Positions 10,376 through 21,809 of a DNA stretch of 64,000 bases are shown one piece after another. Both the position numbers and the translations under genes were made by a program. Location of the stretch: assembly GCA_030323885.1 (NCBI GenBank), contig CM059187.1, positions 138,666,415 to 138,730,414 of the forward strand, read 5' to 3'. This stretch comes from Branchipolynoe longqiensis (Eukaryota; Annelida; Polychaeta; Phyllodocida; Polynoidae). The notes beneath the pieces are model-generated. The model had not been told where the DNA came from, ran no database searches, and was given only the letters and a program-made list of their open reading frames with translations. How positions within the stretch are numbered: the stretch's first letter is position 1; every line of letters begins with the position of its first letter.

Positions 10376-10850
10376 AGCAAAGAGTCCACGACCTAAGCAT
10401 TAATCTGTGAAGTTCCGAGGCTGTAAATGCATGAGAAGTAGACATATAATAATTTCTTAGCAAAAACCTAGAACAAATTACCTAACTGTGTTCATCGAAA
10501 TTTAAAAAAAGAAAGAAAAAAGGCCGGATAATCGACAGCAAAGGGGCTCTGTCGAATAAGTAGTAAAGTGCAAACAGTTTTTAATATAATGGAAAGTAGA
10601 AACAGGTGACCACTGATTTGTTAGTAAAACTTGACCCCGAGAAGTGAAAACAACGTTTGTGCCTCGTCGATGACCTCAGAGGTCAGACGAGGCCCCGAGG
10701 GCAGTCATAGCGGTTTCACCTTGAATTCTAACTGTCCTTTATAAATAAATAAATAGATTTATATACATATATAATATACATATATATATAACCCATATTT
10801 TCTCTCCTTTCCTTAGCTCTCATTATATAAAATATATATTTAACTCATCG

Positions 10851-10882
<32 letters not shown>
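10376..10882. other. unannotated AT-rich spacer
   Basis: No gene is seen. Tracts of (AT)n lie at 10755-10785 and 10858-10882. A short poly(A)-like stretch is at 10500-10522. Confidence 0.5.
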
Positions 10883-11222
10883 GACCAGACGGGATGGCCG
10901 AATGAATCGAGCGTACGTCTCCCGTTTTGGTAGATCATGGGATTCAAATACATGGGTTCGAAACCTGGTCGAGTAAATACAATGACTTAAAAAGTTCTAC
11001 TTGTCACTTCCTAGCCAGGCGCTTGGCATTATTAGGATATGGCAAGGACTGGTTGGCTCAGTGTCAGGATAATGTGACAGAGTGGGATGTCAGTTCATGG
11101 TGCTGGCGGCCTGGTCTTCTAGTTGGGCAGCACTACAAAATCGCCATGAGTGCGCACTGTCACAAGTCGGTGCCCATCCTGATATGACCTTAGATGTTGC
11201 CAGGATGTAAAACTCCAACTAC
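10883..11222 (+). mobile_element. SINE-A, near full length
   Basis: The tRNA-like head starts GACGGGATGGCCGAATGA (A-box) and holds GGTTCGAAACC (B-box). It is followed by ATGACTTAAAAA, the body with CCTAGCCAGGCGCTTGGC and the tail CCTTAGATGTTGCCAGGATG. This copy gives the clearest full order of parts for the family. The open frame over it is an artefact. Confidence 0.85.
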
Positions 11223-11595
11223 TTGGACACGCGGGGTCCCAGATCGTGACGGTGGCGCTGCGTTTCGGGAGGGTGACGTGGAGACAGACAGTAGAATGTT
11301 TGGGAATTCATGCACGTATTCAGAGTCAACACGACACTATTTGTTCATTCTACCTGAGGCCAACAGGTAGAAGGATCCAACCACTACCAAAAAGGAAGCA
11401 GGCAACAACAGAACAAAAACCTACAAGGCCTTAACCCACCACAGCCACTTGTCGCCGATCGTCGTTATAATAGGTGGCCGGATGGCATTTTCACTTTCAT
11501 CAAGAGCTTTAATGTATAGCGTCTGTGATTTTGATTCTGATTAAGAGATGAGAAGTTGAAGATAAGATCCAGCGGTTTGGTTACGCAAAATCTAT
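11223..11595. other. unannotated segment with a weak retroelement-like frame
   Basis: A 62-residue frame at 11246-11434 has a basic C-terminus but no motif I recognise. I would not call a gene here. Confidence 0.4.
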
Positions 11596-11602
11596 TTGCG
11601 CA

Positions 11603-11603
11603 T

Positions 11604-11660
<57 letters not shown>

Positions 11661-11674
11661 CATATATATATATT

Positions 11675-11739
<65 letters not shown>

Positions 11740-11825
11740 TGTATATATCGGTGACGCAGAACCCATGTGTACACCTCTCTTCCTCTGTCTACATTACATT
11801 ACATTACATTACATTACACACACAA
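11603..11825. repeat. (AT)n / (GT)n / ATTAC microsatellites
   Basis: AT dinucleotide runs cover 11610-11720, with a GT run at 11721-11740 and an ACATT run at 11792-11818. The open frames are artefacts. Confidence 0.9.
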
Positions 11826-12045
11826 CTTTAAAATATATACTTGTCACTTCCTAGATAGGTGTTCGGCATTATTAGGATAGGGCAAGGACTGGTTGGCTCA
11901 GTGTCAGGTACCAGGTGTCAGAGTGGGATATCTCGTCTCCCAGTGGGGCAGCACTATAAAGTCACCATGAGTGCGCGCTGTCACAAGTCTGTACCCATCC
12001 TGATATGACCCTAGATGATACCAGGACATAAAACTCCAACAACCA
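11826..12045 (+). mobile_element. SINE-A, head missing
   Basis: It starts at the ACTTGTCACTTCCTAG body segment and ends at the CCTAGATGATACCAGGACAT tail. The tRNA-like head is absent. Confidence 0.8.
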
Positions 12046-12950
12046 CTCCCCTTGAGATTATTCGAGTAGGATACTCTAGTAGGATAGTAAAATGAAATTG
12101 ACACGCCACATACACGACACGGGAGTAGGGCGGGCAGCAAATAGAGTAGCAGCTTCGAAAGTTAAGAGTGGAATTCTAAATTTTTAAACGAAGACACTCT
12201 GCCGTCTAGTGAACAGAGGTCAGTGTCCTCTGGCAACACGTGGACAAACATGCTTTGTGGCGCAATGTGTAATGAACGTGCAGCCACTTCAGGAAGACAC
12301 CTACTTGGGATGGCTGCCGAGGTCCTAGCAATAAGGCCAAAGAAAATATTTTTAAATTGGTGATCGTCCCCACCCATGCCTGAAAAATTTCCCGCCCCTC
12401 ATTTTGTAAATTATTTTGTTTTGTTTTAAACTGTTAAAAATGTGTCAGTTAGCAGCAATTCAAACTTTCGTAAGCGCACAATTGAAACTTCTAGAACTGT
12501 ATGATATTATAAATTTCGAAATGAGAATATAGTGTTCACTGTTTGACTGAAAACATGGTTGATGTGTACATGAATGACCTGTAATCCTCTTATCAGTCCA
12601 AGGTGGTCTAATATATATTTTTTAAATACTGAAAAAAATCAAATAAATAAAAACCGCCCGCATGACCCTGATTTGGTTGATCAAAAGGACGATCACCAAC
12701 TTCTTTTTTTAAATTTGGCCTAATCAAGGTTTCCTCGGAAGCGTTCTTACCTAAACACACGTGTTCTGTGTACACTAGTTTGCATAGCCAACTGTGCTGT
12801 CCGGTGACAATGATAATGTTTGGCATAACGTGGGTTAAATGACAGTTGCCCCCTTTCCACGGCAGTCTTCACTCTCCAATGTGTCACTTTCAGTAAATAC
12901 TTCAATCCCTAGCTTGGCTCTTCTGGTTTTTTAATTTCCGTTTTCGTGTG
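12046..12950. other. unannotated spacer
   Basis: About 900 bases contain no convincing gene, tandem repeat or known element. Short frames on the minus strand (12162-12377, 12608-12826) show no domain. Confidence 0.5.
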
Positions 12951-13137
12951 TGTGTGCGGCCTCTACATTCCGAAGAATGACCCCACCCCCTCCCCACCAC
13001 ACACATACACCCACACACTTTTATTCTGATCTAAGTTTTGTACTTGGCGGCAGTTCATCGTTCACAGGCCAATTGTACACTGAATTCTTTCACCCTGACT
13101 CCACACTGGTTTCCACCACTAGGTCCATTCACTGACC

Positions 13138-13138
13138 T

Positions 13139-13205
<67 letters not shown>

Positions 13206-13242
13206 TCACACAAACACACCCACATACACACACACACCTACC
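13138..13242. repeat. (CT)n and (CA)n microsatellite
   Basis: A CT run at 13140-13199 passes into CA-rich text to about 13240. Confidence 0.9.
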
Positions 13243-13252
13243 TAGCCTGGGG

Positions 13253-13446
13253 CTCGGATAGGGCAACTACTGGTTAGCTCAGTGTCAGGATAATGTGACT
13301 AGGTGGGATATCAGGTCATGGTGCTGGCAGCCTGATTTCCCAGTGGGGCAGCACTATTAAGTCGCCATGAGTGTGCGTCTGTCACAAGTCGGTACCCGTC
13401 CTGATATGACCGTAGATGTTGCCAGAACATAAAACCACCAACCAAT
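13253..13446 (+). mobile_element. SINE-A body and tail
   Basis: It starts within the body (GGATAGGGCAACTACTGG) and ends with the tail and an ACCAACCAATC end. It directly adjoins a CA microsatellite on its left. Confidence 0.75.
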
Positions 13447-13935
13447 CAAAACCTGATTTGGTTCATCAATCCCTGCCATGTCCCATCAATTCTTGCTCTG
13501 CCTCATCAAATCTTGCTCTGCATCATCAACCCCTACTCTTCACTATCAATGTCTACATTTCCCCACGAATCACTGTTCTATTCAACTCCCATTCCGTCCA
13601 ATCAACCCCTGTTCTGTCCCATCAACCATTGTTCTTCCCCATCAATCCCTGTTCTCTCCCAGCAATCCTTGTTTCCCACCAGCAATCCATGGTCCATTCC
13701 ATCAATCTCCATTCCGCCCAATTAAACTTCATTCTATCCAATTAATCATTGTTCTTTCCCATCAATCCTGGTTCACCCCATCAATCCCTGTTCTATCCCA
13801 TTAATCCTCACTGTCCTATTAATCTCTGTTCTGTTCCATCAATCCTTACGCTCTCAATATCAATACCGGTTCTTCCCCCATCCTGTTGTTCCATCAATCC
13901 CTGTTTTGTCCCATGAATCCCTGAGCTGCCCCTCA
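13447..13935 (+). repeat. about 20-bp minisatellite
   Basis: Roughly 24 imperfect units of CCCATCAATCCCTGTTCTGT follow one another. Three overlapping open frames with serine/proline-rich products are read-outs of this repeat and not genes. Confidence 0.85.
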
Positions 13936-13947
13936 CTCCCTGTTGAT

Positions 13948-14140
13948 TGGTTGGTTGTTTGTTGGAGTTGTACATCCTGGCAACATCTAAGGTCATATCA
14001 GGACAGGTACCGACTTGTGACAGTGCACACTCACCAGCTTTATAGTGCTGCCCCACTTGGAAATCAGGCCACCAGCACCATGACCCAACATCCCACTCAG
14101 TCACATTATCCTGACACTGAGCTAACCACTCTTCAATCCC
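13948..14140 (-). mobile_element. SINE-A, 3' half
   Basis: On the minus strand the tail (CATCCTGGCAACATCTAAGG on plus) and body are present, and the head is missing. It abuts the minisatellite. Confidence 0.8.
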
Positions 14141-14690
14141 TATCCATGTCGCTCAATCTGCCTCTCAAGCCCCATGACCACTTCCCAGCATTCATCATGT
14201 CCTGTCAGTGTCCCGGTGCATGACATCCACATTCATTGACCCTCACAAGCTCTTTTACTAAGCACACAGCCACGCCACAAAACAATACCCAAAACACCGG
14301 CGTTTCCATGGCGACCAGTGCCAACAGGGTGTGCTGAGGAGAATGAAATTTGGCGAGGTCCGCCTAATGCAGACAAGGCCGGCGGCTGATCGATGCTCGC
14401 GCTATGCATGCCGGGTCCTCGGGACGCTGGGTTGGTGTGGATGTGGCGAGGGTGGGGCCGGAGTCGGTGTGGGGGGAGAGGCCCTGGGTTGGTGCGGGGG
14501 AGGCCACAAATAATACTTCCAAACTATTATAATGTGTAAACGTGGGGTTTTTTTTACATAAAAAAAGCAACACCTAAAATAACTTCCATAGTCCAAACAC
14601 CGTCTTGTTCGACAAGAGTCATGCCTGTTCGCTCAATGGGAATTATTTCAGGACATAACCCATCCTCACATCACTTTAAAATTAAAGTGC
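14141..14690. other. unannotated spacer, locally GC-rich
   Basis: Bases 14380-14510 are GC-rich (GGTGTGGGGGGAGAGGCC and similar). A 60-residue frame there shows no motif. No gene is called. Confidence 0.45.
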
Positions 14691-14890
14691 TGAGATTGGT
14701 TGGTTGTTGGAAGTTTTACCTCCTGGCAACATCTAAGGTTATATCAGGATGGGTACTGACTTGTGACAGTGTGCACTCATGGCGACTTTATTGTGCTGAC
14801 CGACTGGAAGACCAGGCTGTAAACACTATGACCAGATAGCACATTAAGTCATATTATCCTGATATTGAGAAAACCACTCCTATTCTATTT
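14691..14890 (-). mobile_element. SINE-A, 3' half
   Basis: The tail (TACCTCCTGGCAACATCTAA on plus) and the body to ATTATCCTGATATTGAG are present. The head is missing. Confidence 0.75.
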
Positions 14891-14957
14891 TGCTGAGCGA
14901 CAGCAGTAGCCGGTTTCAATCATTAATTTGACTCATACGGATTTCGAACCCACAATG

Positions 14958-15193
14958 TATATGTGTATGTATGTATGCATGCATGCATGCATGTATGTAT
15001 GTATGCATGCATGCATGCATGCATGTATGGATGTGTGTATGTATGTATGTGTGTATGTATGTATGCATGCATGTATGTATGTATGCATCTATGTATGTAT
15101 GTATGCATGTATGTATGTATGTATGTATGTATGTATGTATGTATGTATGTATGTATGTATGTATGTATGTATGTATGTATGTATGTATGTATG

Positions 15194-15221
<28 letters not shown>
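14958..15221 (+). repeat. (ATGT)n tetranucleotide array
   Basis: The array is perfect from about 15103 to 15221, with ATGC variants before that. All frames read through it (Met-Tyr-Val-Cys repeats) and are artefacts. Confidence 0.95.
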
Positions 15222-15224
<3 letters not shown>

Positions 15225-15295
15225 CCTCTAGAAAGATATTCAGTTATGCACCACCCCCAACTAACTCTCACCATGCTAGTCTAAGATAGTTAAGG

Positions 15296-15362
15296 GGAGT
15301 GGGACGTAGCTCAGGCTGTAGCATGTCCACCTGTGAAGGTGTCGGTCATTCTATGGATCCTG
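15296..15362 (+). mobile_element. SINE-C, tRNA-like head only
   Basis: GTAGCTCAGGCTGTAGCATG is a typical A-box region, followed by GTGAAGGTGTCGGTCATTC. The same head occurs at the right ends of the SINE-C copies at 27979 and 44222. Confidence 0.6.
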
Positions 15363-15365
15363 CTC

Positions 15366-16300
15366 GTTGACATCCGCACTCGCATGTGCTAGAACCACAA
15401 GGGCTTTAGTGTGGCTCTTATGCAAGCAAGGTTACTTTAGTTTGTGTTATGTCGACGACTTTGTCGGTCTAGATGCTCATAGTTATTTTCTTTCTTTAGC
15501 AAAAACCCTAGGTCTCCAGCTTGCCTACGATAAATGCCTGCCCCCTACCACTAGTCTCATTTGGCTGGGCTTTCATATAGATACAGTGGTAATTCAAGTT
15601 TCCCTCCCACTTCAGAAAGTGCAAGAAGTTCTGCAGCTCTTCTCAGATTGGAAGTAGAAGGTTAAAGCAAGCAGGAAGCAGCTCCAGAGTCTCGCAGGAA
15701 AGTTGAACCATCTCTCGAAATGTATTAAACCTGCAGCTAGATTTACTAATAGGGTCCTCGCTTCCCTTAGAGCTACTCCTTTTGTAGGCCAACATTCGTT
15801 TGACCCTGATCTCATTAAGGACTTAGAGTGGTTCGAACGGTTTGCAACCACCTTTAATGCAGTTATACTCATACCCCCTAAGTTTACCCTGGAAGATTGA
15901 GTGCGACTCCACCCTGACAGCAGGCAGGGCTTATTCTAACACACATTTCTATGAAGCTGCCTACCCATCCCGATTAGCCGACTTGAACCTCACAATTAAC
16001 CAGCTGGAGGCGATTAACTTGGTTCATGCAGTTTCCGTCCTCCTTCCACCTTCTCCACACAGATACATATTACAGATTAACACTGACAACCTCGCTTCTC
16101 AGCACGTCCTCTCATCAGGCAGAGGTAAAGATACTATTCTCTGTGCCTGCGCCAGGCAGCTCTGGCTTCTTTCAGCATTACACTATTTCGAACCTGAGAT
16201 GTCATAAGCCTGGTTCACAGTCTGTACTTGCAGACGCCTTAAGCCACTCCTCATCTGATCCTGTTTTTAAATGTAAAGCCTTACTCATGTGCTCGGAATT
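15366..16300 (+). pseudogene. RT / RNase H remnant of the second DIRS element
   Basis: The palm motif YVDD is visible in FSLCYVDDFVGLD (about 15450). It is followed by LIWLGFHIDT, as in DIRS RTs after the catalytic site. A stop interrupts at about 15657. Reading continues in the same family through SLAGKLNHLSKC, then shifts frame near 15895. An RNase H-like stretch follows (DSTLTAG, then INTDNLASQHVLSSGRGKD near 16075-16130). A stop ends it at 16205. At least three breaks make this a pseudogene. Confidence 0.78.
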
Positions 16301-16394
16301 GTAATTAGAACCCCGATCTCCTTCACCACTGATATATTAGATTTCGCTATGTAATTAATAATCTGAACCCACTAGCCTGGAAGATATTACCTGT

Positions 16395-17496
16395 TTGCCT
16401 TATCTTCCAGGCTACTCGCTGAAGCATCTTGATGGCCTCCTCCAAGTTTACGCGAATGCCCTCGCCCATAGGACTTGGGGCAACAAAGCCTCTCACGTGA
16501 GGCGTTACTTGAGGTTCTGTACTCTCCACCGAGTCTCCCCTCTCTCCCCTAGAGTTTATGACCTCCTCTCTTTCCTCTATTTTCTCTCCTTAACCCTTAG
16601 GTCCCCGGGTTCCGTCTACAATTATTTTTCTTCGGTTAAACTCTGGGTGTCCTCCACCCCGGGTGATCATTCCGCCTTTAATGCACATGAGATCTCTGTC
16701 ATGAAGAAAGGCATCCTCAAGTCCTCACATGTTCCCGCCAAAGCTCCAGCCCTTTCTCCCCAACAACTCTCACATATTGTCTCCTTCCTAACCCGTCTGT
16801 CTCCCCTACCAGCAGTGATCATCCTCGCCCTCATTTTAGCCTATTGTACCATGCTCCGGAAAAGCAACCTAGTGATTGTCTCTTCTCGACATTCTCCCCA
16901 TACCCTTCTTTTCTCAGATGTCATTGCTACCCCCGATGCACTCCTTGTTCATGTCCGTTCCACTAAGACTCGACCAAAGTCTGCCTGCCCGTTAGTCTTC
17001 TGCCTACCCCACATACCTCACTCCACCTACTGCCCTGTCAAGGCTTGGTTCAATTATCTCGCTAAGACTAACCCCCCTCCTCAAGGCCCTGCCCTACTCC
17101 TCCCCTCCGGTGCCCCTCTCTCAGCCCGTTTCCTAACTGCTGCTCTACACCTCACTGCAACCGCCTGCCAGATCTCCTCTACCCGCCTCAGCCTCCATAG
17201 CCTTAGGAGGCGTGCCTCTCAAGCCTGCCAGCCCCTATCTGGCCGCTCTCATGACTGCCGGTACCTGGAGGTCCCCTGCCGTATCAACCGACATCGCCTC
17301 CTTGCCGATCACCGATGCTCAATCAGCGCTCGCTCATATGTTGGGTGAGCGCTGTTTCTTCCATCTCTACATGCCCTCCTGGGTGCTCCATCATCTGGAC
17401 TCTCTCAGCCTCAGCATCCAGACACTCCAGCTTCCATTACCAGAACATTCGGGTCCTAGCTGCCCAATTGCCATAAACTGCTCTGCCTACCTGTAG
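16395..17496 (+). pseudogene. tyrosine recombinase of the second DIRS element
   Basis: The 317-residue frame (16395-17348) has an N-terminal core-binding domain (about 15-105). The catalytic domain follows, with R155 in CTMLRKSNL, K191 as possible second basic residue and H268-x-x-R271 in LHSLRRR. These are the R..K..HxxR signature positions of tyrosine recombinases. The reading frame then shifts. The C-terminal part, with the family-like GTWRSPAV, sits in another frame at 17212-17496. No tyrosine is visible where the nucleophile would follow GTW, so this copy looks catalytically dead. Confidence 0.78.
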
Positions 17497-17500
17497 GTGA

Positions 17501-17574
17501 TGATTACTTTTCTTTAATAACATTTTAAACCAGTCTCCTCTTATGTCTTCCTATCCTGCCACATGGCCGAGTGA
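17501..17574. other. junction after the DIRS remnant
   Basis: Short spacer without recognisable structure before the MITE remnant. Confidence 0.4.
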
Positions 17575-17872
17575 AGTGAATTATATTAGGTTAACTGTCA
17601 TAATCTACCTTACATTAGTTTGAAAAAACATCGATCTAAAATTACAAACGTAGGAGATATTATAAGTGTAAACATGTCAAATTAGTTTTGGTGTACTTGT
17701 CAAAACTCTCACACCATAGGCTTCAGCAATAACAGGTTCTAAAACATACACTTAGCACAGCAGCACATGATTAATAAGTGCCCCGTTATCTAAGTTAGAT
17801 ATGACAAATCAAACCTAAATGAGTATTTTGGTTTCGAAAATGTCATGCTTTCATTGGACTATACAACTTTAA
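17575..17872. mobile_element. TTAA MITE, left end lost
   Basis: The internal text (AGGTTAACTGTCATAATCTACC onward in part) and the right end CATTGGACTATACAACT plus TTAA match the other copies. The left inverted end is missing. Confidence 0.7.
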
Positions 17873-18061
17873 GCCCAAAGAATGCTAGATTATCTTTATT
17901 TTAGAATGCTAGATTATCTTTATTTTACCCTGATTTGTCTGGTATTCCACATGCTTTGTGTCCCTGCATTACATTTCCAACAAGACCAGTGTCATGAGTT
18001 ATTTAACATATAGACACAATAGCACTTATCCACTCTCCATAAAGTCATCTATAGAGCATAT

Positions 18062-18417
18062 GTAAAGTTGCATAGTCCGATGGATTGGAGTTTCTATTAT
18101 TTTCTTTAGATAAATACATTAGGTTGATTGTTATAATCTACCGTACTTTAACTTGAAGTAATTTTTATTTTAAACGGCTAACTTTTTAGATATTTGAAGT
18201 GTAACCATGTAGAATTAATTTTGGCATGCATGCCAAAACTCTGACAACATAGGCTTCTGCAGTAACAGGTTCTATTCAAGTGCTTCAGTATTCCCTTATA
18301 TGTGGTGACAAATGTTTAACAAGTGAACCGCTATCTAAGTCAGATATGTAGAATCAAATCTAGATGATTGTTTTGGTTTTGAAAATATGATGTTTTCATC
18401 AGACTATGCAGCCTTAA
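18062..18417. mobile_element. TTAA MITE copy
   Basis: The left end AAAGTTGCATAGTCCGATGG and right end CATCAGACTATGCAGCC followed by TTAA are both present. The left target site is mutated to GTAA. Confidence 0.8.
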
Positions 18418-18467
18418 TAATATGTGTGGACATTTGCTATAACAGGCGCATGCACCTGAATACATTT

Positions 18468-18530
18468 GTTTGTTTGTTGGGGTTTTACGTCCTTGCAACA
18501 TCTTTGGTCATATCAGTACGGACCTGGATA
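18468..18530 (-). mobile_element. SINE-A tail fragment
   Basis: Only the 3' tail is present (TACGTCCTTGCAACATCTTTGG on plus, in part), preceded by a TTTG run. Confidence 0.65.
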
Positions 18531-19574
18531 CATAATGTAAGCAAAGAGAATTAATGTAGCACGTCATTGTTTGGTCTATTTATTCAGAATGCCACCTGGT
18601 GTGCTGACATTATATCACAAATAAAATGCAGAAGCCTAGTCATCAATGCATACCGCTGTCCGATTGATACTTGGGAGTCCATACAACCCACTAAAACTCA
18701 GCTACATTGCACTGTATTCACTTTTGTACCTTCCCAAGATGGTATTCCAACCCGATAAGAACGCATACCCTTCGTATATGCTTCATCGCTATATGCATGA
18801 CCATATCTGGTAAATAATTGTGTCATTAGAATATAAATGGATTGTGACCGTATTCGGTTTTCTGTGCTGTGTCGAATTGCATAGTCCTGATAATTAATTC
18901 CACAGAAGAAATGTTTCGACATTACTATTGAAGCAATAGAAGTGAAGTAGTCCGTACATGAGCTCCACCACCATATGGTGGCTGCAGGGACTATGACATC
19001 GGATGTCGCAGTTCTTTTGCATCTGGTGGCCGGGTCCCTGTGTAGACTTCCCATACTGCGTCCGGCTAGCAGTTCCCACGATGGTGAGAGGTTACCTGTG
19101 ACCTGGCTGGTCAAGGGGCCGGTCACTTGGTCTTGTGACGCCGTGGTGGGCAGATGTGAAGAATAAACAGTGGAAGCATATGTTCTGGTCTTCTTCGTCA
19201 TTACATCTGTGCATTTCAGTTAGAGAAACCAGGGAGGAACACGGCCTATTACACTGCTGTCGTGACCTCTATAAACACTAGTACATGTATTCTCCATTTA
19301 AATCTATTGCTACAGCCCATTGTTGTGATATCCACTTCACAGCTGATAAGATGGGACAAGGTAGCATTGCTTTATGAAATACGTTGCCAGAGGATGTAAG
19401 AAAAACAACAGTTCTTGATCATTTAAATCTGACCTCAAGACTCGCCTCTTTAAAGTAGTTTTTTAAAATAAAGAAATGAAATTTCTCTCCTCCAACTGCT
19501 GCAACAGATTTGTAAATATGCCATGTCATGCTTTTACTGCACGACTTAGAATGGTTCCTGTTAGTGAAGGCACT
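18531..19574. other. unannotated spacer with a 167-codon frame on minus
   Basis: The minus frame at 18698-19201 has no recognisable domain, no signal and no splice context I trust. I regard it as chance. Nothing else is recognised here. Confidence 0.4.
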
Positions 19575-19756
19575 CAATTGAATTAAAATTCGTATCACTA
19601 TATCAGGTGTCACTTCTTATATTGAATTAAAATCCTTATTACTATATCAGGGGTCACTCCTTATATTGAATTAAAATTGATATCAATATATCATGTGTCA
19701 CTTCTTATATTGAATTAAAATTCGTATTACGATATCAGGTGTCACTTCTTGCATTA
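19575..19756 (+). repeat. 44-bp tandem repeat, about four units
   Basis: The unit TTGAATTAAAATTCGTATTA plus ATATCAGGTGTCACTTCTTA is repeated four times with modest divergence. It lies just upstream of the CpG-rich island. Confidence 0.85.
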
Positions 19757-19784
19757 TATATGAACACTCTTTGCACCTTCTAAA

Positions 19785-20075
19785 CGGTAAGGGACCGGGC
19801 TAGGTTTTCCCGCCGATAAGTTGCTACCAGCGCCCTGTGCGGGACGGCTATGGACGCGGACATGCGCGGAGTGGCGACCAATCAGAGGCCGTGTTTGCTC
19901 GCCGGTGTCGTCTGCCGCTCATCGTGCCGCTTAAAGCTCTGTCTACGCGCCAAAGTCCCCAGCACCAATATTCCCGCGCATATTCCTCATCAACACTAGC
20001 GCCTGCCTATACGGATATGTCAACAAGGGGGGAAGAATAGCGCGGAATTGGGGCAGACAGGGTCAGAGCAAAGGT
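19785..20075. promoter_or_regulatory. CpG-rich island with promoter-like motifs
   Basis: In an AT-rich neighbourhood this segment is GC-rich with many CG dinucleotides. It contains TTTTCCCGCC (E2F-like, 19806), GACCAATCAGAG (CCAAT box, 19878) and a possible splice donor AAAGGTAAAC at 20070. It could be the promoter and first exon of an unseen plus-strand gene. A 67-codon frame inside (19837-20040) has no known domain. It could equally be an old element end. Confidence 0.35.
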
Positions 20076-20157
20076 AAACCAGGTCACATCTCACTTCATA
20101 CATGTAGGCCTTTGGCAGATGGGTTCACTACACATGCGCACTGTGAGGGTACAATAA

Positions 20158-20356
20158 GTACAGTAAAATCTCTCTAACCGACCACCTCCACAGATCGACC
20201 ACTCCCCTATATCGATTGCTTTATTTGGGTCCCAAACGATCACCAATACAATATCATTGTAACAATAAAAAAAACTTCCTAAACCGGCCACCTCCCTAAA
20301 TGGACCATTTAAAGTCGGTCCCATGGTCGGTCGATTTAGGGAGGTTTTACTGTACC
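20158..20356. mobile_element. pogo-like MITE (TA target)
   Basis: TA-flanked ends CAGTAAAATCTCTCTAACC and GGGAGGTTTTACTG are inverse to each other. The length is about 195 bases with no ORF. Ends of the type CAGTAAAACCTC and a TA target are typical of Tc1/mariner-pogo MITEs. A second copy, in opposite orientation, is at 29128. Confidence 0.75.
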
Positions 20357-20687
20357 TTGCAGACGAAATTACTGCACAGTAAGCAGTGAAGGTAGGATGA
20401 ATACTAAGTGTGCATGGCAGATGTGGACACAATACAGCGGCTAAGGTCGGTTTAAATAAGCTAATCCCTACCTATAATCAATCCGACGAGCCAACAGAAA
20501 TCGGCGTGAGTTAATTCTGTACGGACGGAACGTCAGCAGTTTCCAGCCTGCTTGGTAATAAGATATTCCAAGGCAGACTAACTGCTATAGCCTACAATAA
20601 GCCATCTTCAAGACCAATGTTTGCAGAACTAAGACTAGTCAGCGGGCATATGTCTACTCGAGTTGTATCTCCCATTGATTTGTTGAC
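20357..20687. other. unannotated spacer
   Basis: No gene or repeat is recognised. Confidence 0.5.
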
Positions 20688-21032
20688 CAGATGGGATGGC
20701 TGAATGAGTTGAGCATTCATCCCCCGTTTTGGTAGATCGTGGGATACGAACCTACAGGTTCGAACCCTGCTCGAGTCAAACCAATGACTTAAAAAAGGTA
20801 TACTTGTCGCTTCCTAGCTTCAGGCGCTCAGCATTATTAGGATAGGGCAAGGATTGGTTGGCTCAGTGTCAGGATAATGTGACTGAGTGGGATATCAGGT
20901 CATGGTGCTGGCGGCCTGGTCTCCCAGTGGGCCAGCACTATAAAGTCACCATGAATGTGCACTGTCACAAGTCCGTACAAATCCTGATATGACCTTAGAT
21001 GCTGCCAGGACGTAAAACTCAACAACCAAACA
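20688..21032 (+). mobile_element. SINE-A, full length
   Basis: The head GATGGGATGGCTGAATGAG with B-box GGTTCGAACCC, the body and the tail CCTTAGATGCTGCCAGGACG are all present. It is a useful reference copy together with the one at 10883. Confidence 0.85.
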
Positions 21033-21182
21033 ACCCTTGATTAAAGTCCTGAATATGGACCTCCAGGGGCAGGCAGGGGCAGCACACAAGTATCCAGAGT
21101 CTCACTGTGCAGTGTGTCGGGGCCAGTTGAACTAACATTGCCAACGCACAGCATCAAGGACTACTCGTCGCACAGGAGAGTT

Positions 21183-21250
21183 TTTGTTTGTTTGTTTGTT
21201 TGTTGTTGTTTTACATCCTAGCAACATCTAAGGTCATATCAGGACGGGGA
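21183..21250 (-). mobile_element. SINE-A tail with TTTG run
   Basis: A GTTT run (21184-21207) is followed by the tail sequence only. Confidence 0.65.
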
Positions 21251-21343
21251 CAGCAAACAAACAGATGCAAACAAGTTGTTCCGCGACATACTTATGTTAA
21301 TGTCTTAGAGGGAAAGGGAGTTGAAAAGGTTTTGTGTGCTCCT

Positions 21344-21345
21344 GA

Positions 21346-21392
<47 letters not shown>
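21344..21392. repeat. (AT)n microsatellite
   Basis: It is an almost perfect AT run. A second ATA/ATT run is at 21497-21535. Confidence 0.9.
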
Positions 21393-21394
<2 letters not shown>

Positions 21395-21809
21395 CCTCCT
21401 GCGAGAGTGAGGTTTGGCACGTCAGTAGGGACAGCAAGCGCCGGTGGCGGCGCCACCAGTCAGGGGGGCGCAGGAGGCAGTACATAGAATCAGGATAATA
21501 GTAATAATAATATTAATAATAATAATAATATATATGTAGTAGACCCGCCACCTAACTCGCTAGGTCCCACATCGCCTCTATAGGTGGGTGGGGGAGGGTG
21601 TTAGCCACACGCAGTAGAGGGCAGCCCAGTCGGGGCCCTGCCCGGTGGCTAGCATGCCACCACCTAGCGCAGTTCAATGTAACTCCGTAGGTGTGCGTGT
21701 AGTGTCTGCTGCCACTGTGTGGTAGTGGCAGACTACTACATATATATATAATCAAATAATTCCCTTCCGCACCTTTATACTCACATAATTCATTATACAT
21801 CATATATAC

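Larger units (their letters stand above)
15366..17500 (+). mobile_element. decayed DIRS-like retroelement, 5' part missing
   Basis: The plus strand carries the second half of a reverse transcriptase, an RNase H region and a tyrosine recombinase in DIRS order. The gag-like region and RT N-terminus are absent. Codon use is rich in CTC/CCC/TCC, unlike the element at 1-4480, so the two are different families. Terminal repeats were not found. Confidence 0.8.

Noticed and set aside
10885..10975. A functional tRNA gene (A- and B-box present)
   Set aside because: The same head with the same 3' body recurs many times; no cloverleaf with matching acceptor arms was seen, so it is a SINE head.
13416..13804. 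Three overlapping frames of 70-109 codons
   Set aside because: They follow the 20-bp minisatellite in all three frames.
14928..15289. Met-Tyr-Val-Cys-rich frames
   Set aside because: They are produced by the ATGT array.
18698..19201. 167-codon minus-strand frame as a possible gene
   Set aside because: No domain, no repeat family and no splice or start context; length is possible by chance in 64 kb.
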